A stretch of 64,000 nt of DNA, from contig CANMEI010000001.1 of the NCBI GenBank assembly GCA_947496695.1, positions 1 through 64,000 on the forward strand, written 5' to 3'. The stretch comes from an uncultured Cellulophaga sp. (GTDB lineage: Bacteria; Bacteroidota; Bacteroidia; Flavobacteriales; Flavobacteriaceae). Positions 34,912 to 43,537 of the stretch are shown here, in pieces; the stretch's first letter is position 1; each line of letters starts with the position of its first letter. The notes beneath the pieces were generated by a model, which was given only the letters and a program-made list of their open reading frames with translations, searched no databases and had not been told where the DNA came from. Position numbers and translations under genes: made by a program.

Positions 34912-35979
34912 ATGGCTCATAATATAAAACCAGGAGTTGCTACTGGAGATCAAGTACAAGAGATTTTTAATTACGCAAAAGAAAAAGGATTTGCCCTACC
35001 TGCAGTAAATGTTATTGGATCTGATACTATAAATGGTGTTCTTGAAACAGCAGCAAATTTAAACGCTCCGGTAATTATTCAGTTTTCTAATGGTGGAGCT
35101 CAATTTAATGCTGGTAAAGGCTTATCTAACGATGGTCAAAAAGCAGCTATCGCTGGCGCAGTAGCTGGTGCGAAGCACATTCATGAATTAGCAGAAGCAT
35201 ACGGTGCAACAGTTATTTTACATACTGATCACTGTGCAAAAAAATTATTACCATGGATTGATGGTCTTTTAGAAGCTAGTGAAAAGCATTATAAAGAAAC
35301 AGGAAAATCTTTGTTTAGCTCTCATATGATAGATTTATCAGAAGAACCAATTGAAGAAAATATAGCTATTTGTAAAGAATATCTTGCTAGAATGGCAAAA
35401 ATGGATATGACTTTAGAAATTGAGTTAGGTATTACCGGTGGTGAAGAAGATGGTGTTGATAATTCAGATGTAGATGATTCTAAATTATACACACAACCAG
35501 AAGAAGTTGCTTACGCATATGAAGAACTATCTAAAGTAAGCCCAAGATTTACAATTGCCGCAGCATTTGGTAATGTACATGGAGTTTACAAACCTGGTAA
35601 TGTTAAATTAACTCCGAAAATTTTAAAAAATTCTCAAGAGTATATTTCTGAAAAATACGGAGTTGAGCATAACCATATTGATTTTGTTTTCCACGGCGGA
35701 TCAGGTTCTACAGTAGAGGAAATTAGAGAAGGTATTAGCTACGGTGTAATTAAAATGAATATTGATACTGATTTACAGTATGCTTTCTTAACAGGTATTC
35801 GTGATTATATTCAAGATAAAAAAGATTTCTTACAAGCTCAAATTGGTAACCCAAATGGTGCTGATGAACCTAACAAGAAATTCTACGATCCAAGAGTATG
35901 GTTACGTGAAGGTGAAAAAACATTTGTTGAGCGTTTAAAAAAGGCTTTTGAAGACCTTAATAATGTAAACACATTATAA
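34912..35979 (+). CDS. fbaA: Class II fructose-bisphosphate aldolase
   Basis: 355 residues, the length of class IIA enzymes. It cleaves fructose-1,6-bisphosphate into two trioses in the cytoplasm. Zinc and catalytic landmarks: LHTDHCAKKLLPWIDG with the Asp and His zinc ligands, LEIELGITGGEEDGVDN, FGNVHGVYKPGNVKL with the second zinc His, DFVFHGGSGSTVEEI with the third, and KMNIDTDLQYAFLTGIR. A -7 box lies about 40 nt upstream. The accD gene starts 36 nt after the stop with no terminator between, so a joint transcript is likely. Confidence 0.97.
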   Translation: MAHNIKPGVATGDQVQEIFNYAKEKGFALPAVNVIGSDTINGVLETAANLNAPVIIQFSNGGAQFNAGKGLSNDGQKAAIAGAVAGAKHIHELAEAYGATVILHTDHCAKKLLPWIDGLLEASEKHYKETGKSLFSSHMIDLSEEPIEENIAICKEYLARMAKMDMTLEIELGITGGEEDGVDNSDVDDSKLYTQPEEVAYAYEELSKVSPRFTIAAAFGNVHGVYKPGNVKLTPKILKNSQEYISEKYGVEHNHIDFVFHGGSGSTVEEIREGISYGVIKMNIDTDLQYAFLTGIRDYIQDKKDFLQAQIGNPNGADEPNKKFYDPRVWLREGEKTFVERLKKAFEDLNNVNTL

Positions 35980-36015
35980 TAAAACTCCGTTTAACTAAAT
36001 ACTAAATATTGAAGT

Positions 36016-36879
36016 ATGTCGTCTTGGTTTAAGAGAAAAGAAAAAGGAATACAAACAGCAACAGAAGAGAAAAAAGACACGCCGAAAGGTCTGTGGTATA
36101 AATCTCCTACAGGAAAAATTGTTGAGTCTGATGAATTAGCTAAAAACTTTTACGTTAGTCCAGAAGATGATTATCATGTAAGAATAGGTAGTAAAGAATA
36201 TTTTGAAATTCTTTTTGATGATAACAAATTCAAAGAGATAGATGAAAATCTTACTTCTAAAGATCCATTAAAGTTTGAAGATACTAAAAAATATAGTGAC
36301 CGTTTAAAAGCTGCTCAAACAAAAACAGGCTTAAAAGATGCTGTTAGAACAGGTATAGGCAAATCTTTAGGTAAAGACGTTGTTATCTGTTGTATGGATT
36401 TTGCATTTATTGGCGGATCTATGGGTAGTGTTGTTGGTGAAAAAATAGCAAGAGGTATTGATTATGCTATCAAAAAGAAAATGCCTTTTATTATGATTTC
36501 TAAATCAGGTGGTGCTCGTATGATGGAAGCTGCACTTTCATTAATGCAACTTGCGAAAACATCTGCAAAACTAGCTCAATTAGCTGATGCTGGTTTACCA
36601 TACATATCATTATGTACAGACCCAACTACTGGTGGAACAACTGCATCATATGCAATGCTTGGTGATATTAATATTTCTGAACCAGGTGCCTTAATAGGTT
36701 TTGCAGGCCCTAGAATTGTAAAAGATTTTACAGGAAAAGATCTACCTAAAGGCTTTCAAACTTCAGAATTTTTATTAGAACACGGATTTTTAGATTTTAT
36801 TTCTCACAGAAGAGACTTAAAGAAAAAAATCAACCTATACATCGATTTAATTCAGAACATTCCTGTTAGAGTTGCATAA
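36016..36879 (+). CDS. accD: Acetyl-CoA carboxylase carboxyltransferase subunit beta, zinc ribbon cysteines absent
   Basis: 287 residues, the usual length. It pairs with AccA to transfer the carboxyl group to acetyl-CoA, the first step of fatty-acid synthesis. Crotonase-fold motifs are clear: [39 protein letters not shown] and [19 protein letters not shown], with [10 protein letters not shown] following. E. coli AccD carries a four-Cys zinc ribbon at the N-terminus; here the matching places read S30, G33, S48 and D51 ([10 protein letters not shown] and [12 protein letters not shown]). The fold is kept without the metal site. It follows fbaA by 36 nt and has a strong terminator. Confidence 0.95.
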   Translation: MSSWFKRKEKGIQTATEEKKDTPKGLWYKSPTGKIVESDELAKNFYVSPEDDYHVRIGSKEYFEILFDDNKFKEIDENLTSKDPLKFEDTKKYSDRLKAAQTKTGLKDAVRTGIGKSLGKDVVICCMDFAFIGGSMGSVVGEKIARGIDYAIKKKMPFIMISKSGGARMMEAALSLMQLAKTSAKLAQLADAGLPYISLCTDPTTGGTTASYAMLGDINISEPGALIGFAGPRIVKDFTGKDLPKGFQTSEFLLEHGFLDFISHRRDLKKKINLYIDLIQNIPVRVA

Positions 36880-36903
36880 ACTATAATTTGAATTCTAATA
36901 TTA

Positions 36904-36946
36904 AAAGGCTATTTAACTACTAAAAGTTTTAAATAGCCTTTTTTAT
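36904..36946 (+). terminator. Terminator of fbaA-accD
   Basis: An 11-12-bp stem (AAGGCTATTTA / TAAATAGCCTT) with an AT loop and a run of T residues. Confidence 0.85.
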
Positions 36947-36978
36947 TACAAATACATTTCAGATTTATAAAATTGTTA

Positions 36979-36986
36979 TATATTTG
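36979..36986 (+). promoter_or_regulatory. -7 promoter box of rpsO
   Basis: TATATTTG, exact TAnnTTTG match. The transcript would begin near 36991, at the left arm of a hairpin. Confidence 0.65.
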
Positions 36987-36990
36987 CACG

Positions 36991-37009
36991 CTGATTGAAA
37001 ATCAATCAG
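36991..37009 (+). promoter_or_regulatory. Hairpin at the 5' end of the rpsO leader
   Basis: CTGATTG-AAAAT-CAATCAG: a 7-bp stem and 5-nt loop placed at the expected transcription start, about 33 nt before the rpsO ATG. It may stabilise the mRNA or take part in S15 feedback control. The regulatory role is inference. Confidence 0.45.
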
Positions 37010-37042
37010 ATATACATAAAAATCATTAAAAAAAATATTGGA

Positions 37043-37315
37043 ATGTATTTAACAAAAGAAGTTAAAGAAGAAATTTTTTCAAAACATGGTGGTGGTAATG
37101 CAAAAAACACTGGTTCTGCTGAAGGGCAAATCGCTTTGTTTACACACCGTATCAATCACTTAACTGGTCACTTAAAAAACAATCGTAAAGATTTTAACAC
37201 GGAACGTTCATTAGTAAAACTAGTAGGTAAAAGAAGAAGTTTATTAGATTATTTAATTAAGAAAGATATTACGAGATATCGTGCTATTATTAAAGAATTA
37301 AATATTAGAAAATAA
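37043..37315 (+). CDS. rpsO: 30S ribosomal protein S15
   Basis: 90 residues from the ATG at 37043 (MYLTKEVKEEIFSKHGGG). An earlier in-frame Met at 36995 falls at the expected transcription start and would add a non-conserved extension, so it is rejected. Family landmarks: NTGSAEGQIALFTHRINHLTGHLKNNRKDF, then LVKLVGKRRSLLDYLIKKD, and RYRAIIKELNIRK. It binds the central domain of 16S rRNA early in 30S assembly. A promoter box and leader hairpin precede it, and a terminator separates it from pnp, which follows as in many bacteria. Confidence 0.97.
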   Translation: MYLTKEVKEEIFSKHGGGNAKNTGSAEGQIALFTHRINHLTGHLKNNRKDFNTERSLVKLVGKRRSLLDYLIKKDITRYRAIIKELNIRK

Positions 37316-37321
37316 TATTTA

Positions 37322-37351
37322 AAAGGGAAGCTTAACGCTTCCCTTTTTTAT
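37322..37351 (+). terminator. Terminator of rpsO
   Basis: AAAGGGAAGC / GCTTCCCTTT stem with a 4-5-nt loop (TTAAC) and a T-run. Some read-through to pnp is possible. Confidence 0.85.
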
Positions 37352-37371
37352 TTAAATACTGAATTTTTCAG

Positions 37372-37379
37372 TATTTTTG
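37372..37379 (+). promoter_or_regulatory. -7 promoter box upstream of pnp
   Basis: TATTTTTG, an exact TAnnTTTG match, placed about 165 nt before the pnp ATG. The leader between contains small hairpins (see findings). Confidence 0.5.
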
Positions 37380-37543
37380 ACAAATAACCTAGCAATAGGT
37401 TTAGCGTAAAAAAGCTAGCATTTGGTTTTTCATTGGTCATTTTAAACTACAACAGCACAACAACTGTCCGTCTTGCATAAAGACAAAAAAAGATCAAAGT
37501 TTAACTAACTTGTTGTATCATACGCAAGTTGTAAATCAATTTT

Positions 37544-39793
37544 ATGATTCCAAAAGTATTTAAAGAGGTTATTAACCTTGGTGACGGTAGAGAAATCTCT
37601 ATCGAAACTGGAAAATTAGCAAAACAGGCACATGGTTCTGTTGTTGTTCAATCAGGAAACTGTATGTTATTATGTACATTAGTTTCTAACTACAAACAAA
37701 GCGATGTAGACTTTTTACCTTTAACGGTAGACTACCGCGAAAAATTTGCAGCCGCAGGGCGTTATCCTGGAGGTTTCTTTAAAAGAGAAGCAAGACCAAG
37801 TGATGGCGAAGTATTAACAATGCGTTTAGTAGACCGTGTTTTACGTCCATTATTTCCTAAAGATTATCACGCTGAAACCCAAGTGATGATTCAGTTAATG
37901 TCTCATGACGAAAACGTTATGCCAGACGCTATGGCTGGATTAGCTGCATCTGCAGCTATTCAATTATCTGATGTACCATTTGAAACTCCAATCTCTGAAG
38001 CTAGAGTTGGTCGTATTAATGGCGAATTCATTATTAACCCAACACGTGCACAATTAGAAGAATCTGACATCGATATGATGATTGGTGCTTCTGCTGATTC
38101 TGTAATGATGGTTGAAGGTGAAATGTTAGAAATTTCTGAAGAAGAAATGGCTGAAGCAATTAAATTTGCTCATGAAGCTATTAAAGTACAATGTGCTGCT
38201 CAAGTAAAATTAGCAGAAGCTTTTGGTAAAAAAGAAACACGTGAGTACGAACCTGAAAGAGAAGATGAAGATTTAGCAAAAAAAGTTTATGATATGGCAT
38301 ACGATAAAGTATATGCTGTAGCAAAGGCAGGTTCTGCTAAACATGAAAGAAGCGCTTCTTTTAGTGAAATTAAAGAAGAAATAAAAGCTACTTTTTCTGA
38401 AGAAGAATTAGCTGATTACGGAGGTTTAGTTTCAAAATACTATGCAAAAGCTGAAAAAGCTGCCATCCGTAACTTAACATTAGATGAAGGTTTACGTTTA
38501 GATGGTCGTAAAACTAATGAAATTAGACCAATTTGGTGTGAAGTAGATTATTTACCATCTACACATGGTTCTTCTATATTTACACGTGGAGAAACTCAAG
38601 CTTTAGCAACAGTTACTTTAGGTACTTCAAGAGAAGCTAACCAAATAGACATGGCATCTTACGAAGGTGAAGAGCGTTTCTATTTACACTATAATTTCCC
38701 TCCTTTTTCAACCGGTGAAGCAAGACCATTAAGAGGTACTTCTCGTCGTGAAGTAGGTCACGGAAACTTAGCACAACGTGCTTTAAAAAATATGGTTCCG
38801 ACTGATTGCCCTTATACAGTACGTGTAGTATCAGAAGTATTAGAATCTAACGGTTCTTCTTCTATGGCTACAGTTTGTGCTGGTACAATGGCATTAATGG
38901 ATGCGGGTGTTAAACTTAAAAAACCAGTTTCTGGTATTGCAATGGGTTTAATTACCGATACTGATTCTGGCAAATATGCTGTATTATCTGATATTTTAGG
39001 TGATGAAGATCACTTAGGAGATATGGACTTTAAAGTTACTGGTACTGCTGATGGTATTACTGCTTGCCAAATGGATATTAAAGTAAAAGGACTTTCTTAT
39101 GAAATTCTTGTTAATGCTTTAAAACAAGCTCGTGAAGGTCGTTTACATATTTTAGGTAAATTGACTGATACTATCGCTACTCCTGCTGAAGATGTAAAAT
39201 CTCACTCTCCAAAAATGATCACAAGAAGAATTCCTAATGAATTTATCGGTGCATTAATTGGTCCAGGTGGTAAAGTAATTCAAGAATTACAAAAAGAAAC
39301 TGGAACTACAATTGTTATTAACGAAGATCCTGTTACTGAAGAAGGTGTTGTTGAAATTTTAGGTGTTGGCTCAGAAGGTATTGATGCTGTTATGGCAAAA
39401 ATAGATTCTTTATTATTTAAGCCTGAAGTTGGTAGTGCTTACGAAGTTAAAGTAATCAAAATGTTAGATTTTGGTGCTGTAGTTGAGTATGTTGATGCTC
39501 CTGGTAATGAAGTATTATTACATGTATCTGAATTAGCATGGGAACGCACAGAAAATGTTTCTGATGTTGTAAACATGGGTGATGTTTTTGATGTTAAATA
39601 CTTTGGTGTAGATCCGAAAACTCGTAAAGAGAAAGTTTCTCGCAAAGCTTTATTACCAAAACCAGAAGGTTATGTAGCAAGACCACCTAGAGATAACAAC
39701 AATAGAGGTCGTGATAATAGAGGAAGAGATAATCGCGGACGTGACAACAGACGTGATGATCGCAAACCTAGAGAAGATAAAAAAGAAGATTAA
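37544..39793 (+). CDS. pnp: Polyribonucleotide nucleotidyltransferase
   Basis: 749 residues, slightly longer than typical because of its tail. Two RNase PH cores flank an alpha-helical linker: the first has [35 protein letters not shown], the second has [38 protein letters not shown] and [18 protein letters not shown]. Then a KH domain ([22 protein letters not shown]) and an S1 domain ([19 protein letters not shown]). The last 50 residues are an Arg/Asp/Gly/Asn-rich run ([16 protein letters not shown]). It degrades RNA 3' to 5' by phosphorolysis in the cytoplasm. It follows rpsO with an independent promoter. Confidence 0.97.
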   Translation: MIPKVFKEVINLGDGREISIETGKLAKQAHGSVVVQSGNCMLLCTLVSNYKQSDVDFLPLTVDYREKFAAAGRYPGGFFKREARPSDGEVLTMRLVDRVLRPLFPKDYHAETQVMIQLMSHDENVMPDAMAGLAASAAIQLSDVPFETPISEARVGRINGEFIINPTRAQLEESDIDMMIGASADSVMMVEGEMLEISEEEMAEAIKFAHEAIKVQCAAQVKLAEAFGKKETREYEPEREDEDLAKKVYDMAYDKVYAVAKAGSAKHERSASFSEIKEEIKATFSEEELADYGGLVSKYYAKAEKAAIRNLTLDEGLRLDGRKTNEIRPIWCEVDYLPSTHGSSIFTRGETQALATVTLGTSREANQIDMASYEGEERFYLHYNFPPFSTGEARPLRGTSRREVGHGNLAQRALKNMVPTDCPYTVRVVSEVLESNGSSSMATVCAGTMALMDAGVKLKKPVSGIAMGLITDTDSGKYAVLSDILGDEDHLGDMDFKVTGTADGITACQMDIKVKGLSYEILVNALKQAREGRLHILGKLTDTIATPAEDVKSHSPKMITRRIPNEFIGALIGPGGKVIQELQKETGTTIVINEDPVTEEGVVEILGVGSEGIDAVMAKIDSLLFKPEVGSAYEVKVIKMLDFGAVVEYVDAPGNEVLLHVSELAWERTENVSDVVNMGDVFDVKYFGVDPKTRKEKVSRKALLPKPEGYVARPPRDNNNRGRDNRGRDNRGRDNRRDDRKPREDKKED

Positions 39794-39816
39794 TTTTTTA
39801 ATACTTCTCAATCATA

Positions 39817-39853
39817 TAAAAGCCCGTTAGTTTCACTACTAACGGGCTTTTTT
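39817..39853 (+). terminator. Terminator of pnp
   Basis: A 10-bp GC-rich stem AGCCCGTTAG / CTAACGGGCT with a short loop and a run of six T residues. Confidence 0.9.
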
Positions 39854-39970
39854 ACACCTTTTAACTAAAAAAGATAAAATAAATACTAGTAATTGTAACA
39901 TTTCTTGTTTTTGAACGTATAATCTAATGCAGCAATGCACAACATATAATTATTTAGAAAGGAAATTTAG

Positions 39971-40834
39971 ATGAGACAGCTAAAGATTACAAAACAGGTT
40001 ACTAATAGAGAAACCGCTTCGTTAGACAAATATTTACAAGAAATTGGTAAAGTAGATTTAATTACTGCCGATGAAGAAGTAGAATTGGCACAACGAATTA
40101 AAAAAGGTGATCAAGTAGCTTTGGAAAAATTAACCAAAGCCAATTTAAGATTCGTAGTATCTGTTGCAAAGCAATATCAAAATCAAGGATTAACATTACC
40201 CGATTTAATTAACGAAGGTAATCTTGGTCTTATTAAAGCTGCACAACGTTTTGATGAAACTCGTGGATTCAAATTTATATCTTATGCTGTATGGTGGATC
40301 CGTCAATCTATATTACAAGCACTAGCAGAACAATCTCGTATTGTTCGTTTACCTTTAAATAAAATTGGTTCTATTAATAAGATTAATAAAACTTTTGCTT
40401 TCTTGGAGCAAGCTCATGAACGCCAGCCTTCACCAGAAGAAATTGCAAAGGAATTAGATATGACTGTTGATGATGTAAAACAATCATTAAAAAACTCAGG
40501 TCGTCACGTATCAATGGATGCTCCATTAATTGATGGTGAAGATTCAAACCTTTATGATGTATTGCGTAGTGGTGAATCTCCAAACCCTGATAGAGATTTA
40601 TTACACGATTCATTAAGAACTGAAATAGAAAGAGCTTTAGAAACATTAACACCAAGAGAAGCTGATGTTATTCGTTTATACTTTGGCCTTGCTGGTCAAC
40701 ATTCAATGACATTAGAAGAAATTGGTGAAACATTTGATCTTACAAGAGAACGTGTTCGTCAAATTAAAGAAAAAGCAATTCGTAGATTAAAACATACTTC
40801 TAGAAGTAAAATATTAAAAACATATCTTGGGTAA
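39971..40834 (+). CDS. rpoD: Primary sigma factor RpoD/SigA (short Bacteroidota form)
   Basis: 287 residues, the short primary sigma of Bacteroidota, without the long region 1.1 of proteobacterial sigma-70. Regions are clear: 1.2 ([27 protein letters not shown]), 2.1-2.4 ([37 protein letters not shown], then [22 protein letters not shown]), 3 and 4.2 ([34 protein letters not shown]; here [19 protein letters not shown]). It directs RNA polymerase to the TAnnTTTG-type promoters listed here. Unusually for this window an AAAGGA sits 8 nt before the ATG, close to a Shine-Dalgarno sequence. No clear -7 box was seen upstream. Confidence 0.97.
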   Translation: MRQLKITKQVTNRETASLDKYLQEIGKVDLITADEEVELAQRIKKGDQVALEKLTKANLRFVVSVAKQYQNQGLTLPDLINEGNLGLIKAAQRFDETRGFKFISYAVWWIRQSILQALAEQSRIVRLPLNKIGSINKINKTFAFLEQAHERQPSPEEIAKELDMTVDDVKQSLKNSGRHVSMDAPLIDGEDSNLYDVLRSGESPNPDRDLLHDSLRTEIERALETLTPREADVIRLYFGLAGQHSMTLEEIGETFDLTRERVRQIKEKAIRRLKHTSRSKILKTYLG

Positions 40835-40912
40835 TGCATCCAAGCACAAGTTACTGTAATACTTTTCTGTATTGTAAAATTGTTATGAAAATCGTAATTT
40901 GTGAAATGTAAC

Positions 40913-40979
40913 AACAGTTATCATGACTGTTCGTTTTTTGATTGATGAATAAACTCCGGCTGATTACCGGAGTTTTTAA
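40913..40979 (+). terminator. Two tandem terminator hairpins after rpoD
   Basis: First a 6-bp stem AACAGT/ACTGTT (40913-40931) followed by CGTTTTTT; second ACTCCGG/CCGGAGT (about 40953-40973) followed by TTTTT. Both fit intrinsic terminators. The rpoD transcript thus has a 3' tail of 80-145 nt. Confidence 0.75.
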
Positions 40980-41019
40980 TTTTAAATTTCCCCTTAGCTA
41001 ATTGACAATCAATTTTTTA

Positions 41020-41253
41020 ATGCAAGAAAACAATAAACAAGAACAAACAAACAACCCTCTACACGGTATTAAACTAGCAGATATGTTAGAGCATCTAGTA
41101 GCAGCGTATGGTTGGAAAGAAATGTCATTACAAGTAAATATCAATTGTTTTAAAAGCAATCCTACTATAAAATCTAGTCTTAATTTTTTAAGAAAAACAC
41201 CATGGGCAAGAGAAAAAGTTGAGCACCTTTATTTAAATTCTATAAAAAAATAA
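41020..41253 (+). CDS. VF530 family DNA-binding protein (DUF2132)
   Basis: 77 residues from the ATG at 41020; an in-frame TTG at 41002 gives only a non-conserved extension. The VF530 pattern is clear: [62 protein letters not shown]. Proteins of this family are small, double-stranded-DNA-binding and predicted to form a compact helical fold; the biological role is little known. Its stop overlaps the start of trmL by 1 nt, so the two genes are co-translated. No -7 box was found just upstream. Confidence 0.9.
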   Translation: MQENNKQEQTNNPLHGIKLADMLEHLVAAYGWKEMSLQVNINCFKSNPTIKSSLNFLRKTPWAREKVEHLYLNSIKK

Positions 41254-41705
41254 TGCCATTACATATTGTTTTATTTGAACCTGAAATTCCTAATAACACA
41301 GGAAACATTGGTCGTTTAAGTTTAGCTTCTGGAAGTCACTTACACCTAGTAAAACCTTTTGGTTTTGAATTAAGTGATAAGCGCGTAAAACGTGCCGGAC
41401 TTGATTACTGGCAACATATTTCACTAACTATTTACGAAAATATTGATGAGTTTTACGCTAAGAATAAAGGAAAAGATATGGTATATTTTTCTAGTCATGG
41501 AGATAAAACACATTATCAGATTGATTATAAAGATGATCTTTTCTTAATATTTGGTAAAGAATCAAAAGGTTTACCTAAAAAAATTACAGATGCTAACAAA
41601 GAGCATCTTTACAAGATACCACTATACAGCAAACATATTAGAAGTTTAAATTTAGCTAATGCGGTAAGTATTGCTGTATATGAAGGTTTAAAGCATATAA
41701 AATAG
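41253..41705 (+). CDS. trmL: tRNA (cytidine/uridine(34)-2'-O)-methyltransferase
   Basis: 150 residues, the normal length. SPOUT-class motifs: FEPEIPNNTGNIGRLSLASG at the N-terminus, RAGLDYWQHI in the middle, FGKESKGLPKKI, then RSLNLANAVSIAVYEGLKH at the C-terminus. TrmL methylates the wobble ribose of the tRNA-Leu isoacceptors in E. coli. The trefoil knot binds SAM. It overlaps the VF530 gene by 1 nt. About 70 nt separate it from the promoter box of rpe. Confidence 0.94.
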   Translation: MPLHIVLFEPEIPNNTGNIGRLSLASGSHLHLVKPFGFELSDKRVKRAGLDYWQHISLTIYENIDEFYAKNKGKDMVYFSSHGDKTHYQIDYKDDLFLIFGKESKGLPKKITDANKEHLYKIPLYSKHIRSLNLANAVSIAVYEGLKHIK

Positions 41706-41769
41706 TTCTTCATTTTTCTATTGCGTTAGCATTAACTTTATTGAACACCTATTACCATTGCAAAATCAC

Positions 41770-41777
41770 TATTTTTG
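41770..41777 (+). promoter_or_regulatory. -7 promoter box of rpe
   Basis: TATTTTTG, an exact TAnnTTTG match, 24 nt before the rpe ATG. An in-frame TTG at 41775 falls inside it. Confidence 0.6.
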
Positions 41778-41801
41778 TATAAACAAATAAGTGCACTTCA
41801 A

Positions 41802-42461
41802 ATGGGAAATATAAAAATTGCTCCTTCGCTTTTAGCAGCAGATTTCGGAAATTTACAACGTGATGTAGAAATGATTAATCAAAGTGATGCTGCTTGGCAT
41901 CATGTTGATGTTATGGATGGTGTTTTTGTACCAAACATATCATTTGGTATGCCAATCGTGAAAGTAATTGCCGAACATGCGACTAAGCCATTAGATGTAC
42001 ATTTAATGATTGTAAATCCAGATCAATATATTCAAAATTTTGCAGATTTAGGTGCTACAAACCTAACAGTTCATTACGAAGCTTGCACACATTTACATAG
42101 AACATTACAAGCTATTAAAGCTACAGGGATGAAAGCTGGTGTTGCTTTAAACCCACACACAAACATTAATTTATTAGAAGATACAATTTCTGATATTGAT
42201 TTAGTGTGTATTATGAGTGTAAACCCTGGTTTTGGAGGCCAGTCATTTATACCAAATACGTATGATAAAATTAAAGCCTTGAAAGCTTTAATTACCAAAA
42301 AAGGTGCTAATACATTAATTGAAATTGATGGTGGTGTTACAAGTAAAAATGCAAAAGCTTTAATAGATGCTGGCGCAGATGTACTGGTTGCAGGTAGTTT
42401 TGTTTTCAAAAGTGATAACCCAACTGCAACTATTAAAGAATTAAATGAAATTGCAGGATAA
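41802..42461 (+). CDS. rpe: Ribulose-phosphate 3-epimerase
   Basis: 219 residues from the ATG at 41802. The upstream TTG at 41775 lies in the promoter box and is rejected. TIM-barrel motifs of the family are all present: IKIAPSLLAADFGNLQRDV, WHHVDVMDGVFVPNISFG, PLDVHLMI, MSVNPGFGGQSFIP, EIDGGVTSKNAK and DVLVAGSFVFKS. It interconverts ribulose-5-P and xylulose-5-P in the pentose phosphate path; the metal ligands are the two His and two Asp of those strands. It overlaps ypdA by 1 nt. Confidence 0.96.
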   Translation: MGNIKIAPSLLAADFGNLQRDVEMINQSDAAWHHVDVMDGVFVPNISFGMPIVKVIAEHATKPLDVHLMIVNPDQYIQNFADLGATNLTVHYEACTHLHRTLQAIKATGMKAGVALNPHTNINLLEDTISDIDLVCIMSVNPGFGGQSFIPNTYDKIKALKALITKKGANTLIEIDGGVTSKNAKALIDAGADVLVAGSFVFKSDNPTATIKELNEIAG

Positions 42462-43429
42462 TGAAGAATTATGATATTGTTATAATTGGCGGTGGACCAA
42501 TAGGAATTGCTTGTGGTTTAGAAGCAAAAAAGAAAGGGCTTTCTTATGTAATTTTAGAAAAAGGTCCAATTGTAAATTCTCTTTTCAATTACCCTGTAAA
42601 TATGCAGTTTTTCTCATCTTCTGAAAAATTAGAAATTGATGAAATTCCATTCATAAGTAAAGAACCAAAACCAAGGCGTAGTGATGCTTTAGAATACTAC
42701 AGAAGAATAGTTACAAGTAATAAACTAAACATTAATTTATTTGAAAAAGTAGAAAACATATCAAAAACTGATGCTGTATTCTCTATAACTTCAAGTAAAG
42801 AAACTTATAAATCTTCAAATGTAGTTTTAGCAACTGGTTTTTATGACATTCCTAATAAAATGAATGTACCTGGTGAAGATTTAAAAAAAGTGAGCCATTA
42901 TTATAATGATCCACATTATTATGCACAACAAAAAGTAGCTGTTATAGGGGCTAGTAATTCTGCCATTGATGCCGCGCTTGAATGTTACCGAAAAGGTGCT
43001 GAAGTTGATTTAATTATCCGTGGTGAAGAAATTGGGCAAAGAGTTAAATATTGGGTAAGACCTGATATTATAAATAGAATAAAAGAAGGATCTATTAAAG
43101 CTCATTACAACTCTACTGTAAAAAAAATCACCGAAGAAGAGATTATAATAAATACACCTGAAGGCGAGGTTACATTAGCTAACGACTATGTTTTAGCATT
43201 AACTGGTTACACACCAAATTTTAATTTCTTAAAAAAAATTGGTGTTACACTTTCTGCAGATGAAAAAAGACTACCAAACTACGACGAGGAAACCATGGAA
43301 ACCAACATAAACAACTTATATCTTGCTGGTGTTATTTGTGGTGGTATGGAAACCCATAAATGGTTTATAGAAAACTCTAGAATACATGCTAAAATGATTG
43401 TGAAATCTATTCTTAGTAAAAAACAATAA
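42461..43429 (+). CDS. ypdA: YpdA-family bacillithiol disulfide reductase-like flavoprotein
   Basis: 322 residues. Two dinucleotide-binding sites are seen: VIIGGGPIGIACGLEAKKKG at the N-terminus for FAD, and AVIGASNSAIDAALECYRKG in the middle for NADPH. There is no CxxC active-site pair as in thioredoxin reductase, which fits YpdA, whose catalytic cysteine is a single residue. The closing NNLYLAGVICGGMETHKWFIENSR is characteristic. YpdA reduces bacillithiol disulfide in organisms that use this thiol, which Bacteroidota do. The start overlaps rpe by 1 nt and a perfect-stem terminator follows. Confidence 0.88.
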   Translation: MKNYDIVIIGGGPIGIACGLEAKKKGLSYVILEKGPIVNSLFNYPVNMQFFSSSEKLEIDEIPFISKEPKPRRSDALEYYRRIVTSNKLNINLFEKVENISKTDAVFSITSSKETYKSSNVVLATGFYDIPNKMNVPGEDLKKVSHYYNDPHYYAQQKVAVIGASNSAIDAALECYRKGAEVDLIIRGEEIGQRVKYWVRPDIINRIKEGSIKAHYNSTVKKITEEEIIINTPEGEVTLANDYVLALTGYTPNFNFLKKIGVTLSADEKRLPNYDEETMETNINNLYLAGVICGGMETHKWFIENSRIHAKMIVKSILSKKQ

Positions 43430-43437
43430 AATTAGAA

Positions 43438-43463
43438 ACCCCTGAATTCAGGGGCTTTTTTTT
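43438..43463 (+). terminator. Terminator of rpe-ypdA
   Basis: CCCCTGAATTCAGGGG is a perfect 16-bp palindrome followed by a run of T residues. Confidence 0.88.
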
Positions 43464-43537
43464 GTTACTTTAGGCATAACTTTACATTATACTTTATTTT
43501 AAACTTAACAAATAACGTATAATACCAAGTCTAGAAA

